Virus record (IMG/VR): IMGVR_UViG_3300017732_000084
Location: 1 to 21,693 of that record
Source: a virus
Reading direction: 5' to 3' (one strand)
DNA length: 21,693 bases
Positions 1 to 11,200 of the stretch are shown piece after piece; the first letter of the stretch is position 1, and each line of letters begins with the position of its first letter. The notes under the pieces were generated by a model that was not told where the DNA came from, ran no database searches, and saw only the letters and a program-made list of their open reading frames with translations. The position numbers and the translations under genes are program-made.

Positions 1-940
1 TAAAAATCAACAAGTTTATTTAAGTTATGGAGATTTTTATAATCCTGAACAACTATTAAACACGTATGTAAACCAGTTAGGAGTAGCTACAAAAACAACA
101 AGCGTTAGTAATCCTGTATCGTATGAATATAGAATAAGTGAAGCATATGATACAAGAGAAATGGCAGCTTGTCAAACACCTAGTATATTAGTATATGCAA
201 GAGAGTGGGCTTTTAGATATATATCACAATTATTTACTGATCCTGCTTTAACTTCTGCTTATGTACCGGGTACTACAGGTGATAAATATTTTTCATACAG
301 CGGGGTTAATAATGATGATTTAAATGTTGTATGGGGTAATGAAAATGCAAATTCAGAAAATGGTGGTGCACCAAACCCTACCAGCTCATCATCATCAACA
401 TCAACATACAGTAGAACAGGTCAACCTTTTGTTAGAAAATGGACTGCTCAATTTAGCAATACGGGTAAAAAATTAATGCAAACAGCTCAACCTTGTATTG
501 GTAATAGTTCCCTTAATACAGCAACTAATTTTAGATCACTAAGTGATGCACAAAGGTTACCATGTAGTACGCCGGCAGGTGGTGTTCAGTATGGTAAAAT
601 GAACATATATAATATGAGTAACTTAGGTAACAATGAATTTGTTGTTAATTTTTCTGAAACCACATCTAGTGGGCAAACTTTAATTAACTTTTTAACAGGT
701 GTATCAGCAGTACAAAACGTATCTTATTCAGTTACAGGCTCTACAGATTCATTAGTAGTTTTTGATGGTGATAGTCCTTATGCTCAACTGTTAGATATTA
801 CTTTAAATTTAAGTACAACTACAGTATTGTGGCAAAGTTTTAATGGTTATGATAGAATAACTTTTAATAACACAACAACAGATCTTTCAGGAATTGGTTT
901 TCCTCAGAATCCATCTAACTTTTATTGGGTAATAACCTAA
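1..940 (+). CDS. Tail/structural protein, 3' part (5' end outside window)
   Basis: The reading frame is open from base 2 to the TAA at 938-940, so this is the C-terminal 312 residues of a gene beginning before the window. An ATG at 161 lies in frame, but the upstream codons read as normal protein, so 161 is not the real start. The product is rich in Ser, Thr, Asn and Gly, with a low-complexity Ser/Thr stretch near base 385-405 and alternating beta-type sequence. This composition fits a phage tail, fibre or other virion surface protein. No catalytic motif is visible. The next gene (a tail/stabilisation-type protein) starts 33 bases downstream on the same strand, which supports a structural role. 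The exact part is not recognised. Confidence 0.7.
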   Translation, partial: KNQQVYLSYGDFYNPEQLLNTYVNQLGVATKTTSVSNPVSYEYRISEAYDTREMAACQTPSILVYAREWAFRYISQLFTDPALTSAYVPGTTGDKYFSYSGVNNDDLNVVWGNENANSENGGAPNPTSSSSSTSTYSRTGQPFVRKWTAQFSNTGKKLMQTAQPCIGNSSLNTATNFRSLSDAQRLPCSTPAGGVQYGKMNIYNMSNLGNNEFVVNFSETTSSGQTLINFLTGVSAVQNVSYSVTGSTDSLVVFDGDSPYAQLLDITLNLSTTTVLWQSFNGYDRITFNNTTTDLSGIGFPQNPSNFYWVIT

Positions 941-973
941 GTAATAAGATAAATAAATAAGTAATAATAAGTT

Positions 974-2446
974 ATGGCAGCAACTATAGAGGTAAAATAT
1001 TTTAATAGTTTTATACTTCGTAAAACCGCAACAGATGGCACACAGCCTTCTGCTGTAGGATGGAATGGCTCTAGAGGCGATGCTACTTTAGGTGCTTTAC
1101 CTGCTAACATGAATAACTGGGCTGTTGAAGAAGCAAGAATTAGAGGTGGATATAACAATACTTATGTTGGCCAAGGAGTTAAAGCATTTTTAGTAGAAGA
1201 TAGTCCTAATGCTTCATTTAGAATTAACTCGCTTATTTACTCAGGTATATTTAATTCAAGAACAGGTATAAATGACACCAATGTATTTTCTGTAGGTGAA
1301 GATATAATTAAAAGTGTAGACCCTGCAAATGGTAGTATACAAAAAATTTATGCAGAAGACACTAACTTAATTATATTCCAAGAAAAGAAAATAAGTAGAG
1401 CTTTAATAGATAAAGATGCTATTTATTCTGCAGAAGGTAATGCAACTATAACATCTGGGCCTAATGTAATAGGCCAAATACAAGCTTATGTAGGTAACTT
1501 TGGTATAAGTAAAAATCCTGAAAGCTTTGCTGTATATGGTAGAAGAAAATATTTTACTGATAAAGATAGAAATGCTGTAATGAGACTATCACAAGATGGT
1601 TTAACAGAAATATCTAACTATGGTATGATTGATTTCTTTAGAGATCAATTTGGTACATTAGGTACAGGTAAACTACAAGGCGGTTGGGATATATATAATA
1701 AACAATATGTTTTATCTATACAACCTTCTAACACTGGAATAGAATATAAAACACTATCTTTTGATGAAACAGTACAAGGTTGGACTAGTTTATATAGTTA
1801 TAAACCTGGTATGATGTTGAGTTTAAGAAACAAGTTTTATACCACAGGACCATCTGTTGTTGGTAGTACAGATACAGCTGGTTTATATCAACATTATATA
1901 GATACACAACCTCGATGTAATTTTTATGGTACACAGGATAAAGCTTCAATAGAATTTATTTTTAATCCTAATGTAAGTGTATCTAAAGTATTTAAAACAA
2001 TAAATTACGAAGGTAGCAACGGTTGGCAGGTAGATAGTTTTATATCAGATTCTACAGGTATAGGATATACTAATATTGATTTTGACAATTTTAGTACAGT
2101 AAATACTAACGATAGTGTTAGTTTTATATATAGTTTTAATGAAGGTTCATATGATAATCATGGTAATACATTTGTTAATACTACTACTACACCAATTACA
2201 GCCAATACAAAACCACTTATACCACCAGTTAATTATGCTGGGTTTACTAGAAAAGAAAATAAATATATGGCTAATTTAGTAAACAATAGTACGGCAGCTC
2301 CTGGAGAAATTATATTTGGTAATAAAATGACAGGTATTAAAGGATATTTTGCAACAGTTAAAATATCTACTGATACTTTAACAGATCCAGGAGGTATGAA
2401 AGAACTTTTTGCAGCTTCATCAGATTATGTAGAATCTGCATACTAA
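974..2446 (+). CDS. Virion structural protein, tail/stabilisation type
   Basis: A 490-residue protein, Gly/Asn/Tyr-rich, with predicted beta strands and no signal peptide. The segment from about residue 55 to 260 contains motifs I recall from a conserved phage structural family: an IRGGYNNT start, an IYSGIFNSRTGINDTNVFS block, an IYAEDTNL-IFQE block, a KDAIYSAEGN block and a GGWDIYNKQYVLSIQ block. Such proteins are usually annotated as tail or head-tail stabilisation components of short-tailed phages. The ATG at 974 follows the A/T-rich leader 941-973, which has no Shine-Dalgarno. It sits between another structural gene and the internal virion proteins. The structural role is fairly secure, but the exact position in the virion is inferred. 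Confidence 0.75.
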   Translation: MAATIEVKYFNSFILRKTATDGTQPSAVGWNGSRGDATLGALPANMNNWAVEEARIRGGYNNTYVGQGVKAFLVEDSPNASFRINSLIYSGIFNSRTGINDTNVFSVGEDIIKSVDPANGSIQKIYAEDTNLIIFQEKKISRALIDKDAIYSAEGNATITSGPNVIGQIQAYVGNFGISKNPESFAVYGRRKYFTDKDRNAVMRLSQDGLTEISNYGMIDFFRDQFGTLGTGKLQGGWDIYNKQYVLSIQPSNTGIEYKTLSFDETVQGWTSLYSYKPGMMLSLRNKFYTTGPSVVGSTDTAGLYQHYIDTQPRCNFYGTQDKASIEFIFNPNVSVSKVFKTINYEGSNGWQVDSFISDSTGIGYTNIDFDNFSTVNTNDSVSFIYSFNEGSYDNHGNTFVNTTTTPITANTKPLIPPVNYAGFTRKENKYMANLVNNSTAAPGEIIFGNKMTGIKGYFATVKISTDTLTDPGGMKELFAASSDYVESAY

Positions 2447-2455
2447 ACAAATTAA

Positions 2456-2866
2456 ATGAAATTTAATATACGTAAACTTACAGAAAATGATTGGGATACA
2501 TTAGTATCTTGGTGGGATGCTTGGCCTAGTTGGGTTAATCCTCCAAAAGATTTTTTACCTGACAATGGAACAGGTGGATTAATAATAGAAAAAAATAATA
2601 TACCTATAGTTGCAGGTTTTTTGTATTTTACAAATTCTGCAGCTGTTTTATTAGAGTGGATTATATCTAATCCAAAATATAAAGAAAAAGATAGAAAAGA
2701 AGCTATTGAAACACTAATAGAATCAGCAGAAATATTTTGTAAAAACAACAATAAAAAGTATATGTTTTCTATAGGTAGAAATAAGTCATTAATAAATATA
2801 CATAAAAAACTTAATTGGCATATAGATGAAAAACCATCTTATGAAATAACTAAAAATATAAATTAA
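2456..2866 (+). CDS. GNAT-like acetyltransferase
   Basis: A 136-residue protein with a GNAT-like layout: an N-terminal strand and helix (MKFNIRKLTENDWDTLVSWW), a central strand pair GGLIIEKNNIPIVAGFLY, a strand LLEWIISNP where acetyl-CoA usually docks, a long helix (residues about 78-98) and a final strand pair before NIHKKLNWH. The canonical Q/RxxGxG/A loop is not clearly present; the region after LLEWIISNP is KYKEKDRKEAIETL. This is therefore a divergent member, or one that binds CoA differently. It starts 9 bases after the tail protein and ends 1 base before the next gene, inside the virion module. It may modify a virion or host protein, but no substrate can be read from sequence. Confidence 0.6.
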   Translation: MKFNIRKLTENDWDTLVSWWDAWPSWVNPPKDFLPDNGTGGLIIEKNNIPIVAGFLYFTNSAAVLLEWIISNPKYKEKDRKEAIETLIESAEIFCKNNNKKYMFSIGRNKSLINIHKKLNWHIDEKPSYEITKNIN

Positions 2867-2867
2867 T

Positions 2868-3656
2868 ATGGCAGCAGTAACAGCGGCGGTAGCTGGTGTT
2901 GTTGGAGCAGCAACAACAGTTGCAGGAACAGCAATAGGAGCATCACAAGCAAACAAACAGGCTAAAAGAGCAGGTAGAAAAGCAGCAAGATTAGAAGCGA
3001 AGCTTGAAGGTTTAGAAAAAAGTAGACAGGCTATTATAAATCCATTCGAAGGTGTAACTAGTTTATCTAGTATGATATTTAATACTAGTAATGAACTTTC
3101 AAATCCTTATAATAACCTATCTGTAGCCACTCAAGCTGCTGAATTTCAAGCAGAAGAAGCTGATATTGCCTTAGCAAACACACTAGATGCATTACAAGCT
3201 AGTGGTGCCTCAGCTGGTGGAGCAACAGCTTTAGCACAAGCTGCATTACAAAGTAAAAGAGGTATTAGTTCTAGTATAGAAAAACAAGAGGCTTATAATC
3301 AAAAACTAAGAGCTGATGGAGAAGTTAACTTACAATCAGCAAGAATGAATGAGGCTATTAGAGTTCAAGGACAGCAATTAGGCGAATCAAGAAGATTACA
3401 ACAAGCAGATGTAGCGGGAAGAGAGTTTGTGTATGGTGAAAAAGAAAGAAGAGAAGGTGAACAATTAAACAGAGTACAAGCACAAATAACAGGTGCTCAA
3501 CAACAACAAGTTGCTGCAAGAGCTAGTCAAGCAGACTTTATAGGTGCTGGTGTTGATGCTGTTGGAAATTTAGCGGGATCTATATCTGGAGCAAGTGGTG
3601 CTTTTAACAAAAAACCAGTTACTAACACATATCAAACTTCCAGCCAACCAGGTTAA
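2868..3656 (+). CDS. Internal virion (ejection) protein, T7 gp14-like
   Basis: A 262-residue Ala/Gln/Gly-rich protein. The N-terminus (residues 1-27) is a small-residue hydrophobic segment with Gly and Ala every few positions that could insert in a membrane. It is followed by a basic coiled-coil stretch (residues 29-55) and long helical Gln/Glu/Arg-rich regions to about residue 220. The C-terminus is a GAGVDAVGNLAGSISGASG small-residue segment. This pattern of a glycine-zipper-like hydrophobic start and Gln-rich helices resembles the internal core protein gp14 of T7-like phages, which forms the outer-membrane part of the DNA ejection channel. Its place directly before two larger internal proteins matches the gp14-gp15-gp16 order. 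The assignment is by architecture and synteny, not strong sequence identity. Confidence 0.65.
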   Translation: MAAVTAAVAGVVGAATTVAGTAIGASQANKQAKRAGRKAARLEAKLEGLEKSRQAIINPFEGVTSLSSMIFNTSNELSNPYNNLSVATQAAEFQAEEADIALANTLDALQASGASAGGATALAQAALQSKRGISSSIEKQEAYNQKLRADGEVNLQSARMNEAIRVQGQQLGESRRLQQADVAGREFVYGEKERREGEQLNRVQAQITGAQQQQVAARASQADFIGAGVDAVGNLAGSISGASGAFNKKPVTNTYQTSSQPG

Positions 3657-3670
3657 AAAAATAAAAAACT

Positions 3671-5272
3671 ATGCCAAGACAATATTATAAATCAGGCGCT
3701 TACGAAAATCCAGTAGCAGTTATAGACAGAGAAGCAAATATGATCTATGCTGACACTATTAGAAATATTGGTAAAGTTACTGCTGGTATTATAGATAAAA
3801 AAGTAGCGCAAGAAACTGAAAGACAAAGAGCTGCAAATGAACAAATGAAGTGGACTATGGATTGGACATTAAAAAACCAAGACAAGTATTTAGATCAACT
3901 TCAAAAAGCTGGTAATAAAAATCCACAACTTACTGCTATGTTTATGGAGCAAATAAATATGATGGGTGATTTAGCTGGAAGAGCTAGACAAGCTTCTACA
4001 CCTGAAGAACAAAGAGCATTGTTAAATGAAGTTGGTTCATATAAACAAAGATTAAATGCTGGAGCTACAAATGTACAGCTTATGAATGATGCTATGGGTG
4101 TGTTTACAGAAGATACTCAAGGATCATTAAATACAGAAGGTAATTTAAATTTAAATAACCCTAAGGCTTTAGAATGGGGTAAAAAAATGGCTATTACTAC
4201 AGGTATGAATCCAGGTACTATGACTTGGTTTGTAGATAAAGATGGTGATTGGTCTGTAAGACACGAAGGTGAAAGGCTTGAATCCCCAACTGAAACTAAA
4301 GCATCTTTGTTTTTTGGTTATGAACCAGGTATAATACCTGAAAGTACAAATGAAATGCAAGATATTTTAGAAAACAAAATAAAAGCAATTAATGTTAAAA
4401 CAGGTAAGGTTGATGATCAGTTTTTAATGGGTCAAATGATTGATGGAGTAATGGCACCTAGCGTAACATATGTTAAGACAAGCGAAGATGGTATGTTACA
4501 ACCAGTTTATAAAACTAACATGAATATGGTTGCTCAACAATTAGCACCTCAAGCAGAAGCTGTGGCGTTAAGTTATGCTAAAGATGTTAATACAGCTGAA
4601 GCTTTTTGGGATAGTCTACCTAAAGATATTAAAAATAATATGATGGAAAAACATAGTGTAGGTGAAGATTTACAGGTAGGTAATTTTCAAATGCCTAATG
4701 GTGTAGCAACTAAACTAAATAAATCATCAACACAAGCTATTATAGAGGGTTTACAATTAAAAGCATTAACTCAAGTACCTAAAATGAGGTTAGCTGGTTC
4801 ACCAATAAAAGATCCTAAGATTAAATCTTCAAAAGGAGGTAGTATTAGAGGTAACAAGCTAACTTTACAAGATTTATTAAATTTATCTAACAAATCACCA
4901 CAACAACAAGTTGCTCATGTAGAATCAGCATTAGACTCTGATACGCAAGAAATAGCATATAACCCTCAAAATAATACTATAACTTTTTCTGAAAAAGTAG
5001 AAGTTACAGAAGGAACAGGAAAAGATAAAGTTACAAAAGAAGAATATCAAGATACCGTATATTATTTAAATGATCCAAGTGGTGATAGTATACCAGGCGC
5101 TACTGGAGATAAAGTAGAAGGAAGAAATCAATGGTTAAATAGAATGGCTGAACTTTATACTGGAGGAAGTGATGCTAGTCAAAAATTATTATTTGATTTT
5201 AGAAATACTATTACTGGTGTAGATCCTAACTCTGGTGTAAACATTAAAAAAGGATTTTTAGATAAAAACTAA
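3671..5272 (+). CDS. Internal virion protein, gp15-like by position
   Basis: A 533-residue soluble protein with no membrane segment or signal peptide. It is helical and Gln/Met/Lys-rich in residues 20-130 (an ETERQRAANEQMKW helix and similar), then more mixed. Its position between the gp14-like protein and the giant 2144-residue protein is where T7-like phages carry gp15, part of the ejectosome that spans the periplasm during DNA entry. A basic loop near residues 380-395 (KIKSSKGGSIRGNK) is visible. The start at 3671 follows an A-rich leader with no Shine-Dalgarno. No enzymatic motif was seen. The functional call rests on gene order and helical character. Confidence 0.6.
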   Translation: MPRQYYKSGAYENPVAVIDREANMIYADTIRNIGKVTAGIIDKKVAQETERQRAANEQMKWTMDWTLKNQDKYLDQLQKAGNKNPQLTAMFMEQINMMGDLAGRARQASTPEEQRALLNEVGSYKQRLNAGATNVQLMNDAMGVFTEDTQGSLNTEGNLNLNNPKALEWGKKMAITTGMNPGTMTWFVDKDGDWSVRHEGERLESPTETKASLFFGYEPGIIPESTNEMQDILENKIKAINVKTGKVDDQFLMGQMIDGVMAPSVTYVKTSEDGMLQPVYKTNMNMVAQQLAPQAEAVALSYAKDVNTAEAFWDSLPKDIKNNMMEKHSVGEDLQVGNFQMPNGVATKLNKSSTQAIIEGLQLKALTQVPKMRLAGSPIKDPKIKSSKGGSIRGNKLTLQDLLNLSNKSPQQQVAHVESALDSDTQEIAYNPQNNTITFSEKVEVTEGTGKDKVTKEEYQDTVYYLNDPSGDSIPGATGDKVEGRNQWLNRMAELYTGGSDASQKLLFDFRNTITGVDPNSGVNIKKGFLDKN

Positions 5273-5274
5273 TA

Positions 5275-8200
5275 ATGAAAGAACTATATAACTCGCTATA
5301 TAATCAAGGTTTATATACAGGTACGTTTGAACAATTTCAATCAGACTATGGTGGTGAAAATTATCAAGAGTTATATAATAAATTAAATGATAATGATTAT
5401 TATACAGGTAGCTTTGATCAATTTAATACTGATTATGATCCAAATATAGCTGAAAAAGAAGAAACAATAACAGCTGAGGTAGATGATAAAACAAAAGATG
5501 GTATATCTGAAATTAAAATAAATGGTAATATTACAACTCGTAATAGTGCTGCTAATACAATAAATGCTGTTGAAAATATAGAAGATTTTAATAAATTAAA
5601 TATTGAAATTAACAACGATAATGAAATAAGTAATCTTTATACACAAAAACAAAAAGATTTAGAACAAAAAGATATTAATGTGTTTAAAAGTTTTGGAGCT
5701 TATGCTGGAAGCGGAATATCTAAGTTCTTTGAAGGTTTAGGAGAAACACAAGATGCTTTAATTTATGGTGCAGCTACTCTTTTTAATCCAGACATGGACA
5801 AAGAAGAAAAGTTATTATTAAAAGATAGTATAAAAAAAGGTTATATAACGCCATCATATAGTGCTAGAATACCTACACAAGAATTAGAAAACGCAACAAA
5901 GTTTTTTGATAACTACAAAAGAAAAACAGAAAGTAAAAATATTTTAGATGCTGTTGATAAAGGTAATTATTTAGAAGCAGCAGAATTAACTGTAGGAGGA
6001 GCTTTAGAATCTATTCCTTCTATAGCTTTGGTTTTTGGTGGTGGTGGTGGTTTAAGTCTTTTAGCAACAAGTGTTTCAGGTAATAAGTTTGCAGAAGAAT
6101 TTGAAAACAACCCTGATGAATCATTAGGTACATTATATGCTAATGCTGCAGGTACAGGAATAGTAGAATCTTCTTTTGAATTAGTAACAAGAGGTTTGTT
6201 AAAACAAGCTGGTATAATTGGGGGTATTAAAGGTAAAGATGTAGCTCAACAGTTTTTAAAAGATGGCGCAAAAGATCTTGTTAAAAAAGTTGGTTGGTTT
6301 GCTGGAGCAACAGGAGCTGAGGGTTTATCAGAGGCTTCAACTGAGCTCGCAACAATGTATATTGATGCATATGGTATACCAATAGCTGGTGGTCTTGGTA
6401 GTATAGGAAGTTTAAACAGAAAATCTGATTTTACTGTTGATTTTTCTGAAGGTAAGTATGGAGAAGGAATAGTAAGACTTTTTGACTCTTTTATGATAGG
6501 TTCTTTTGTAGGAGGAAATTTTCAAAGTGTAGCTGCTGTAGGTGATACTAGAAGTGCCGCTAGAAATAGAGCAGAAACATTATTAACACCTGCTTCAATA
6601 AAAAAAATATATGCCGATGGTGCAACACAACTTTCTGAAATATATAAAAACTTAGATAATCCTAATATATCAGTTCAAGCTAAAAAAATATTAAAACAAA
6701 AAGCTGAACAAATAGAACAAGATATAGCTAGAGTTAAAAAAGAAACTTCAAAAGCTTTAAATAATTTAACTAAAGATGAGTTAATAGAGAACTTTAAATA
6801 TGTAGAACAAATACAAGAAAATGTTGAAGCATATAATTCATTACCAGATAAAAGAAAATCAACTGGTAGAATACTTAGAAAAAATATACAAGAAGCACAA
6901 CAAGCGCAGCAAGATTTATTTGAACAAGCAGCACAAAGAGAATTACAAAAAAGTATAGAATTTGCTAGAACTCAAAGTGAAGAAGTAACTGGTAGAAAAA
7001 CAAAAATTATAGAAACGTTTGAAAAAGTTAGAACAGAATATGGAGATGAAGCTGCTGCTGCTGATGCATTTTTTGATCCTTCTACAGGTGATATAGTTAT
7101 TAATAAAGAAATTGCTTCTAAAACAAAAGCTGTTTCTGTTGGTAGCCATGAATTATTACATGGAATTTTGCAACAATTATCTTTGTCTGATCCATCAATT
7201 ATAACAGGTGAAGGAGGATTTTTAGAAACATTAAATGATAACCAAAGACAAGCTTTAGAAAAAAGAATTAAAGACAATGGATATACTAAAAAATATTTAA
7301 AAGCTAATCCTGATGAATATCTTACTCAGTTTTCTGATGCTATTAATGAAAACGAAATAGTTTTTGAAGAAAATTTATTTACTAAAATAGGAAATATTTT
7401 TACACCACTTTTAAGAAGATTAGGTTTTAATAAAATAAAGTTTAATACAGGTAAAGACGTGTATGACTTTATGAAAGAATATAATAAAAGTATTAAACAA
7501 GGTAAATTAACTGGTGCTATAAAAGAAGTATTACCAGATAAAACTAAAACTAAAAAAGGAGGATTAAAGTTTTCAAGATCTGCGGATATAGACGCATTAG
7601 TAGGCCCTAAAACTGATGGCCAATATACACTAACTAAAGCTGAATACCTTCGTAAAGCAGATGAAACGTTATCTAAAGTATTTCCTAAGCTTCAAGGTTT
7701 AATTGAAAGTAAAATACCTATAGATAGGCCACCTGGTTTTTCACAAGAAGATTTTGTAAGTGGTACTGTAGAAGAATTAATACCACATATAAGAAACTTT
7801 AATCCAGAACAAAACAATAGTTTATCTGGTTGGATTAATTCACAGTTACAAAATAAAATAGGTAATGTATTTAAAAAAGGCGAAGCTGCTACTAAAGAAG
7901 TATTTGAAGACGATGTAACTGAAGCTAAAGGTGTAACTGAAGTACAAGAGACAGTTGAAGAGGTAACACCAGAAACACAAACTGCTTCTAAATTAAGAAA
8001 AATAGTTGGTGTAGAAAGAAAAAGAGGTTTAGAAATAGCACGTAACATTGTTAAAGGTAAACTACCTGATCTTAATGATAAAAAACTTAGAAGTCAAATA
8101 AACAGACAGGCAAGAGATGAATATCTTACTGAAATTAGAGATTTATTAAATGATTTAACTGATAATCAAAAACTTGAAATAGTTAAAACACTACCAGTGC

Positions 8201-11200
8201 AAGATCTAGTTAAGTTAGAAAGATTACAAAAAGATAAAATATTTGCTAAAATAGTAGCAAACAACATTAACCCTACACAGGTTGACAAAGCAATTAAAGA
8301 AGGTAAATTACCTAAAGGTACAAATAGACTGTCTGGGCCTAAACTATATGAAAGACTTGATGTTACTGCAGAACAAGTTGCAGACTTTTTTACAAGTAAA
8401 AAACGTAATGCTTTTGCAGGTGTAATAGCTGAAAACTTAGTTAAAGATGCTTTACCAGAAGTTACAGCTGAACCAGAATCAAAACAAAGAAGAGCAAGAG
8501 CTGAAGAAGCACAAGGTAGAAAAGTAGTAGAAAAAGATAGAGAACAATTATTAGAAAAAGTAGAACGAGATCCTGGTTTAAAATTTAGCAAATCATTTAA
8601 AGGTGCACCAGAATATGTAATTGAATTAGGAAAAAAACTTAATACAAGATTAACTAAAAACGCTATTGATAAAGCTCTTGTTGATATAAATAATGAATTA
8701 ACAGATGAGCTTTTTGATGTATATAATAAAAAATATTTTCAACCTTATATTAAGGCAAGAAAAGCAGCTGACAAAATGGCTTGGCCTAATGCTGAAGAAA
8801 CAGTTTTAAAAAATATTAAAATATTAGAAAATAAAATTCCTGGTATTAAAATAACTCAAGTAGAATTAAATAAAGATGCTCAAAAAGTAGATATAGAATT
8901 TATATTAAATGGTGACAAAGTTTTTATTGAAGTAAAGAAAAATGATCAAGCTCGATTAAGTCAAGTTTATTTACACAGAAATAAAAAAAATAAAGTTTAT
9001 GCTACTGAAAACAGAGCTGATAAAAAATATATTGATCGTATAATAAAAGAAGATTCTAATAATAGAAATGTTTTAATAGATTTTATTAAAGAAAAATATT
9101 CTAATGAAATATTTGAAGAAAAAAGAGGTGATAAAATAAATATAGTAGTTACACCTGGTGCTTATTATGGAGCAAAAAGACAATTAGCAAAACAAAATAG
9201 AGCTGTTGAAAAAAGATTAAAATTACCTATAGATTTTGTTAGTGATGTTTATAATAGAAAAAATACATATTATATAGATTTTGGAGATATAGGTACTTTT
9301 TATATGAACAAAAATCCTCAAAATTTTCCTGTTGCTTCTTTACTACAAAAAAATAAAGATGGAAAATTAATTGATGTAGAAGTTAGAACACAATGGAAAC
9401 CAAGTAAACCAAGAGCAAATGGTAACTTTACTATTAGTAGAATTGCTGTTCCTACATTAACAAATGAAGCAAAAAAAGTTTTGTCTGATACTCAAACATT
9501 CTCAATGCAAGACGAACAGCAAGCTGAAAAGGTTTTAAATGTTAGTGGTAATAAAATATTAGCTTCAAAACTTAATAATAGTATTTTACCTCCAGTTGAT
9601 AAATTTAAAGGTGATTTTAATAATACAGAAGTATTAGATAAGATGGCTGAAGTTGATAATGCTAGTGTAAAAGAAGAAAGAAAACTTAGTAAATCAGCTA
9701 ATTTAAGTAAAGGTTTTAATGAAATACTAGAAAAGAAAACAGGTATTGCTGCAGATAAAACATATTCTAAAGTAAAAGCACAAGTAGTTGGTGCTAATAA
9801 AGGTAGATTTAATTTCTTTATACCACCATCAGCTGAAGATTTTGTAGGTTTATTATATAAAACATTAAGTAAAAACAAACTTGGTGATAGCCAAATGGCT
9901 TGGTATAAGGCACATTTATTAAATCCTTTTGCAAGAGCAATGGATAATTTAACTAGAGATAGAGTTGCTTTAATGAATGATTTTAAAGCATTAAAAAAAG
10001 AATTAAAAGTTGTACCTAAAACATTAAAGAAAAAAATACCAGGTGAAGGTTTTACACAAGAACAAGCGGTAAGAGTTTATATATGGGATCAACAAGCTAT
10101 GGATATTCCAGGCATGGAAGAATCAGATGTTAAAGAACTAGTAGACTTTGTAAATAGTAAAAAAGATTTAAAGTTATTTGCTGATCAGTTAATTGCGTTA
10201 CAAAAAGGTGATTTATATGCTGCACCAAGAGATGGTTGGAACGCTGGTACTATTACAACTGATTTAATAGAAGGTATTAATACAACTAAAAGAGCAAAAT
10301 ATTTAGAAGTATGGCAACAAAATGTAGACGAAATATTTAGCCAAGAAAATTTAAATAAGCTTGAAGCTATATATGGTAAAGGATATAGAGGTGCGTTAGA
10401 AAATATACTTAAACGTATGCAAACTGGAAGAAATAGAACTTTTCCAGGTGATTCATTAACAGGTAGATTTACAGATTGGTTAAGTAACTCTATTGGTGCT
10501 ATTATGTTTTTTAACATGAGATCAGCTGTACTTCAAACAATATCTACAGTTAACTTTATAAATTTTAGAGACAATAACATTTTAGCGGCATCAAAAGCTT
10601 TTGCTAATCAACCACAGTTTTGGGCTGACTTTAAAAAATTATTTAACTCAGACTTTTTATTAGATAGAAGAGCTGGTCTTAAGTTAAATGTACAAGAGGC
10701 TGATATTGCTGAACTTGCTAAAAAAGGTGGTGTAAGAGGTGTTATTAGTGAATTATTAAGATTAGGATTTTTACCTACACAACTTGCAGATAGTTTTGCT
10801 ATATCATCTGGTGGTGCTACTTTTTATAGAAATAGAATAAAAACATTAGAAAAACAAGGATTAACACCTAAAGAAGCAGAGAAACAAGCATTTCAAGATT
10901 TTAGAGAGGTTGCAGAAGAATCTCAACAATCAAGCAGACCTGATAGAATTAGTCAACAACAAGCAGGACCATTAGGACGTATTATATTAGCTTTTCAAAA
11001 CACTCCAATGCAATATGCTAGATTAATTAAAAAAGCCGCTAGTGATCTTAAGAATGGCCGAGGGGATGCAAAGACTAATATATCTAAAATACTGTATTAT
11101 GGTTTTGTACAAAACTTAATATTTAATACATTACAACAAGCTGCTTTTGCTTTAGGTTTTGGTGATACAGAAGAAGAAGAAGAAAAAAGAGAGAAAAAAT

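Noticed and set aside
7692-8591. Long - strand frames opposite the giant virion gene
   Set aside because: They have Ser/Leu-rich low-complexity sequence, as expected from reading AT-rich Lys/Glu codons backwards, and no upstream context.
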